Below, piece by piece: positions 62,830 through 64,000 of a stretch of DNA of 64,000 nt (its first letter is position 1; each line of letters starts with the position of its first letter). The notes under the pieces were generated by a model, which was not told the DNA's origin, made no database searches, and worked only from the letters and a program-made list of their open reading frames with translations. The position numbers and the translations under genes were made by a program. The DNA is from Candidatus Cloacimonas acidaminovorans str. Evry (GTDB lineage: Bacteria > Cloacimonadota > Cloacimonadia > Cloacimonadales > Cloacimonadaceae), in the NCBI RefSeq assembly GCF_000146065.2, contig NC_020449.1:1898654-1962653 (forward strand), given 5' to 3'.

Positions 62830-63726
62830 ATGGAAAAATATATAGCTGATTTCTGCAATTATCTTGCTTTGGAAGGTAAATCGCCCAGAACGATTACTGC
62901 CTATAAGCTGGATTTGGAACAATTCCATTCATTTATTCAACGCTATTTTGAAAATGGCGAAGTGGATATAAAAGGAATTACCGTTCTTAATATTCGGGAT
63001 TTTTTCCGCTTTCTTAATGAAAAACCTGATTGTAACCGCTCTTTAGCGCGTAAAAGTGCTGCCTTAAATTCCTTTTTCCGCTATTGTAAAAGAAGCGGTT
63101 TTATTCAGAATAACCCTATGGAAAAAATTAAGCGTCCCAAATATGAAGTTCCTCTTCCCAAATGTTTTACCGAAGAAGAAGTGCGCACTTTGCTTTCTAT
63201 TCCGGATACCGATAGTCCCTTCGGAATAAGGAATAAGGCAATTTTGGAGACCTTATATTCTTCCGGATTACGTATTTCCGAACTGGCAGGAATCCGTTTG
63301 CAGGATATTGATTTGAAAAGAGGATTAGTAAGGGTTACAGGAAAAGGCAATAAACAGCGTATTGTGCCCCTTGGTTCTTATGCTATTGAAGCAATAAATA
63401 ACTATTTAAAGGTGCGTCCCCAATTTATGCGAGAAAATAGTCCCGATTTGCTCTTTTTAACTAAAAGCGGTAAAGCATTTGACACAAAACAGCTGGATAT
63501 TATTCTAAAACGCTATTTTGAACTCGTTGCCAAAGCTAAGGGCTATTCTCCTCATTCTTTAAGACACAGTTTTGCTACCCATTTGCTTTCCAGAGGAGCA
63601 GATTTAAGAGCCATCCAGGAACTTTTAGGACACTCTCTGCTCTCTACTACAGAGACCTATACCCACATTTCCCTGGAAGATATTAAGGAAGCATATAAAA
63701 AGGGCCATCCCCGAAGCAAGGAATGA
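62830..63726 (+). CDS. Tyrosine recombinase XerC/XerD
   Basis: The 298-aa product has an N-terminal SAM-like DNA-binding domain (YLALEGKSPRTITAYKLDLE). The catalytic domain holds all core residues: Arg in YSSGLRISELAGI, Lys in TGKGNKQRIVPLG, HSLRHSFATHLL (His, Arg), LGHSLLSTTETYTHIS (His, and Tyr in TYTH). Size and sequence fit the chromosome-dimer resolvases. Nothing mobile lies beside it, so I see it as housekeeping. The start has only a weak GGA before it. Confidence 0.92.
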   Translation: MEKYIADFCNYLALEGKSPRTITAYKLDLEQFHSFIQRYFENGEVDIKGITVLNIRDFFRFLNEKPDCNRSLARKSAALNSFFRYCKRSGFIQNNPMEKIKRPKYEVPLPKCFTEEEVRTLLSIPDTDSPFGIRNKAILETLYSSGLRISELAGIRLQDIDLKRGLVRVTGKGNKQRIVPLGSYAIEAINNYLKVRPQFMRENSPDLLFLTKSGKAFDTKQLDIILKRYFELVAKAKGYSPHSLRHSFATHLLSRGADLRAIQELLGHSLLSTTETYTHISLEDIKEAYKKGHPRSKE

Positions 63727-64000
63727 ACCCGATTAAAAAATCCATAATTCTATCCCTTATGCTTCCCATATCATTCCCATATCGTTCCCATATCGCAATA
63801 TGGGAATCAATTGGGATGGTTAAATGCGATATAGGGTTGAAAACAAGGAGAAAAAGCAGATTTTTCTTGAAGATTTAAGTTAGAAATTATAGCACGCAAC
63901 TGACTGGAGCCATTGGAGCTACCGGATTAAATTCAGGCGTAATTAACGGTCTAATAAATAATCTTATTATTATCTTCTCGGTGCTCTCCGTGTTTTCAGT
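63727..64000. other. Intergenic region at right edge
   Basis: Contains the second GATATGGGA repeat at 63741-63804 and, at the end, CTCGGTGCTCTCCGTGTTTTCAGT of the dispersed CGGTG family. No gene seen before the window ends. Confidence 0.6.
63741..63804 (+). repeat. GATATGGGA repeat, copy 2 (11-bp period)
   Basis: CTTCCCATATC, ATTCCCATATC and GTTCCCATATC run head to tail with an exact 11-bp step, then GCAATATGGGAAT reverses direction. The block matches 46983-47045 in reverse complement, including the outer flank TATCCCTTATG. It lies 14 bases after the recombinase gene. Confidence 0.85.

Noticed and set aside
62830-63726. Integrase of a prophage or integrative element
   Set aside because: Sequence and size fit XerC/XerD; no phage or conjugation genes lie beside it, and the nearby tRNA is 42 kb away.

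Overview
This is a bacterial chromosome segment of moderate to low GC. Hand-counted 60-base lines give 27/60 G+C in the serS gene (48301) and 19/60 in the accessory operon (35521). Gene content fits a Gram-negative fermenter with a type IX secretion system (T9SS). There is a PorX-type response regulator with a PglZ domain, a secreted protein with a FlgD/T9SS-type C-terminal module, lipoproteins, O-antigen/polysaccharide genes, amino-acid binding proteins, threonine aldolase and nucleoside catabolism. Together with very abundant dispersed intergenic repeats, this suggests a member of Cloacimonadota (Candidatus Cloacimonas-like). That assignment is inference; no 16S rRNA is present.

Layout. 1-3.4 kb: 5' part of a giant secreted Ig-like protein on the minus strand, led by a 55-aa ORF overlapping its start. 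3.4-5 kb: gene-poor repeat region. 5-9.2 kb: nucleotide-sugar dehydrogenase and a dihydropyrimidine-dehydrogenase-like fusion enzyme. 9.3-13.3 kb: a duplicated SIMPL-protein/solute-binding-protein pair interrupted by a T9SS cargo gene. 13.3-17.7 kb: tsaE, porX, a conserved partner, panB and a MORN protein. 17.9-22 kb: PhnE-like permease, thymidine phosphorylase, a small membrane protein, tRNA-Asn, ppnP and a TPR protein. 22-23.4 kb: dense repeats (9-bp arrays, 48-bp dispersed copies, four 88-bp tandem units, a 138-bp MITE). 23.4-30.6 kb: groEL under a CIRCE operator, a Fic protein, enolase, an MFS transporter and a DUF975 protein.

31.3-41.3 kb is the most unusual region: eight tightly packed minus-strand genes. 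In transcription order they encode a VWA lipoprotein, a four-TM protein, a tubulin/FtsZ-like GTPase, a 1092-aa protein with an Hsp70/actin-type ATPase domain, a TM coiled-coil protein, a ZorA-like MotA/ExbB channel with a long coiled-coil tail, a ZorB-like MotB/OmpA protein, and a thermonuclease-family lipoprotein. The block has its own predicted promoter, looks AT-rich, carries a MITE at its head and a gene fragment at its tail, and lies between two directly repeated copies of a ~210-240 bp sequence. I infer an envelope-spanning, NTP-driven and ion-driven machine, possibly for defence or DNA handling. I do not recognise it as a described system.

42-64 kb is mostly core: a SPFH protein, YprB-like exonuclease, threonine aldolase, wrbA, tpiA-serS, Wzz-like protein, O-antigen ligase, mazG, a histidine kinase with a duplicated sensor segment, nnrDE, lepB, hemW, a short tRNA nucleotidyltransferase, then (minus strand) flippase, ruvB, glycosyltransferase and hexapeptide acyltransferase, and finally a XerC/D recombinase. 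Many of these overlap by 1-50 bases and read as operons.
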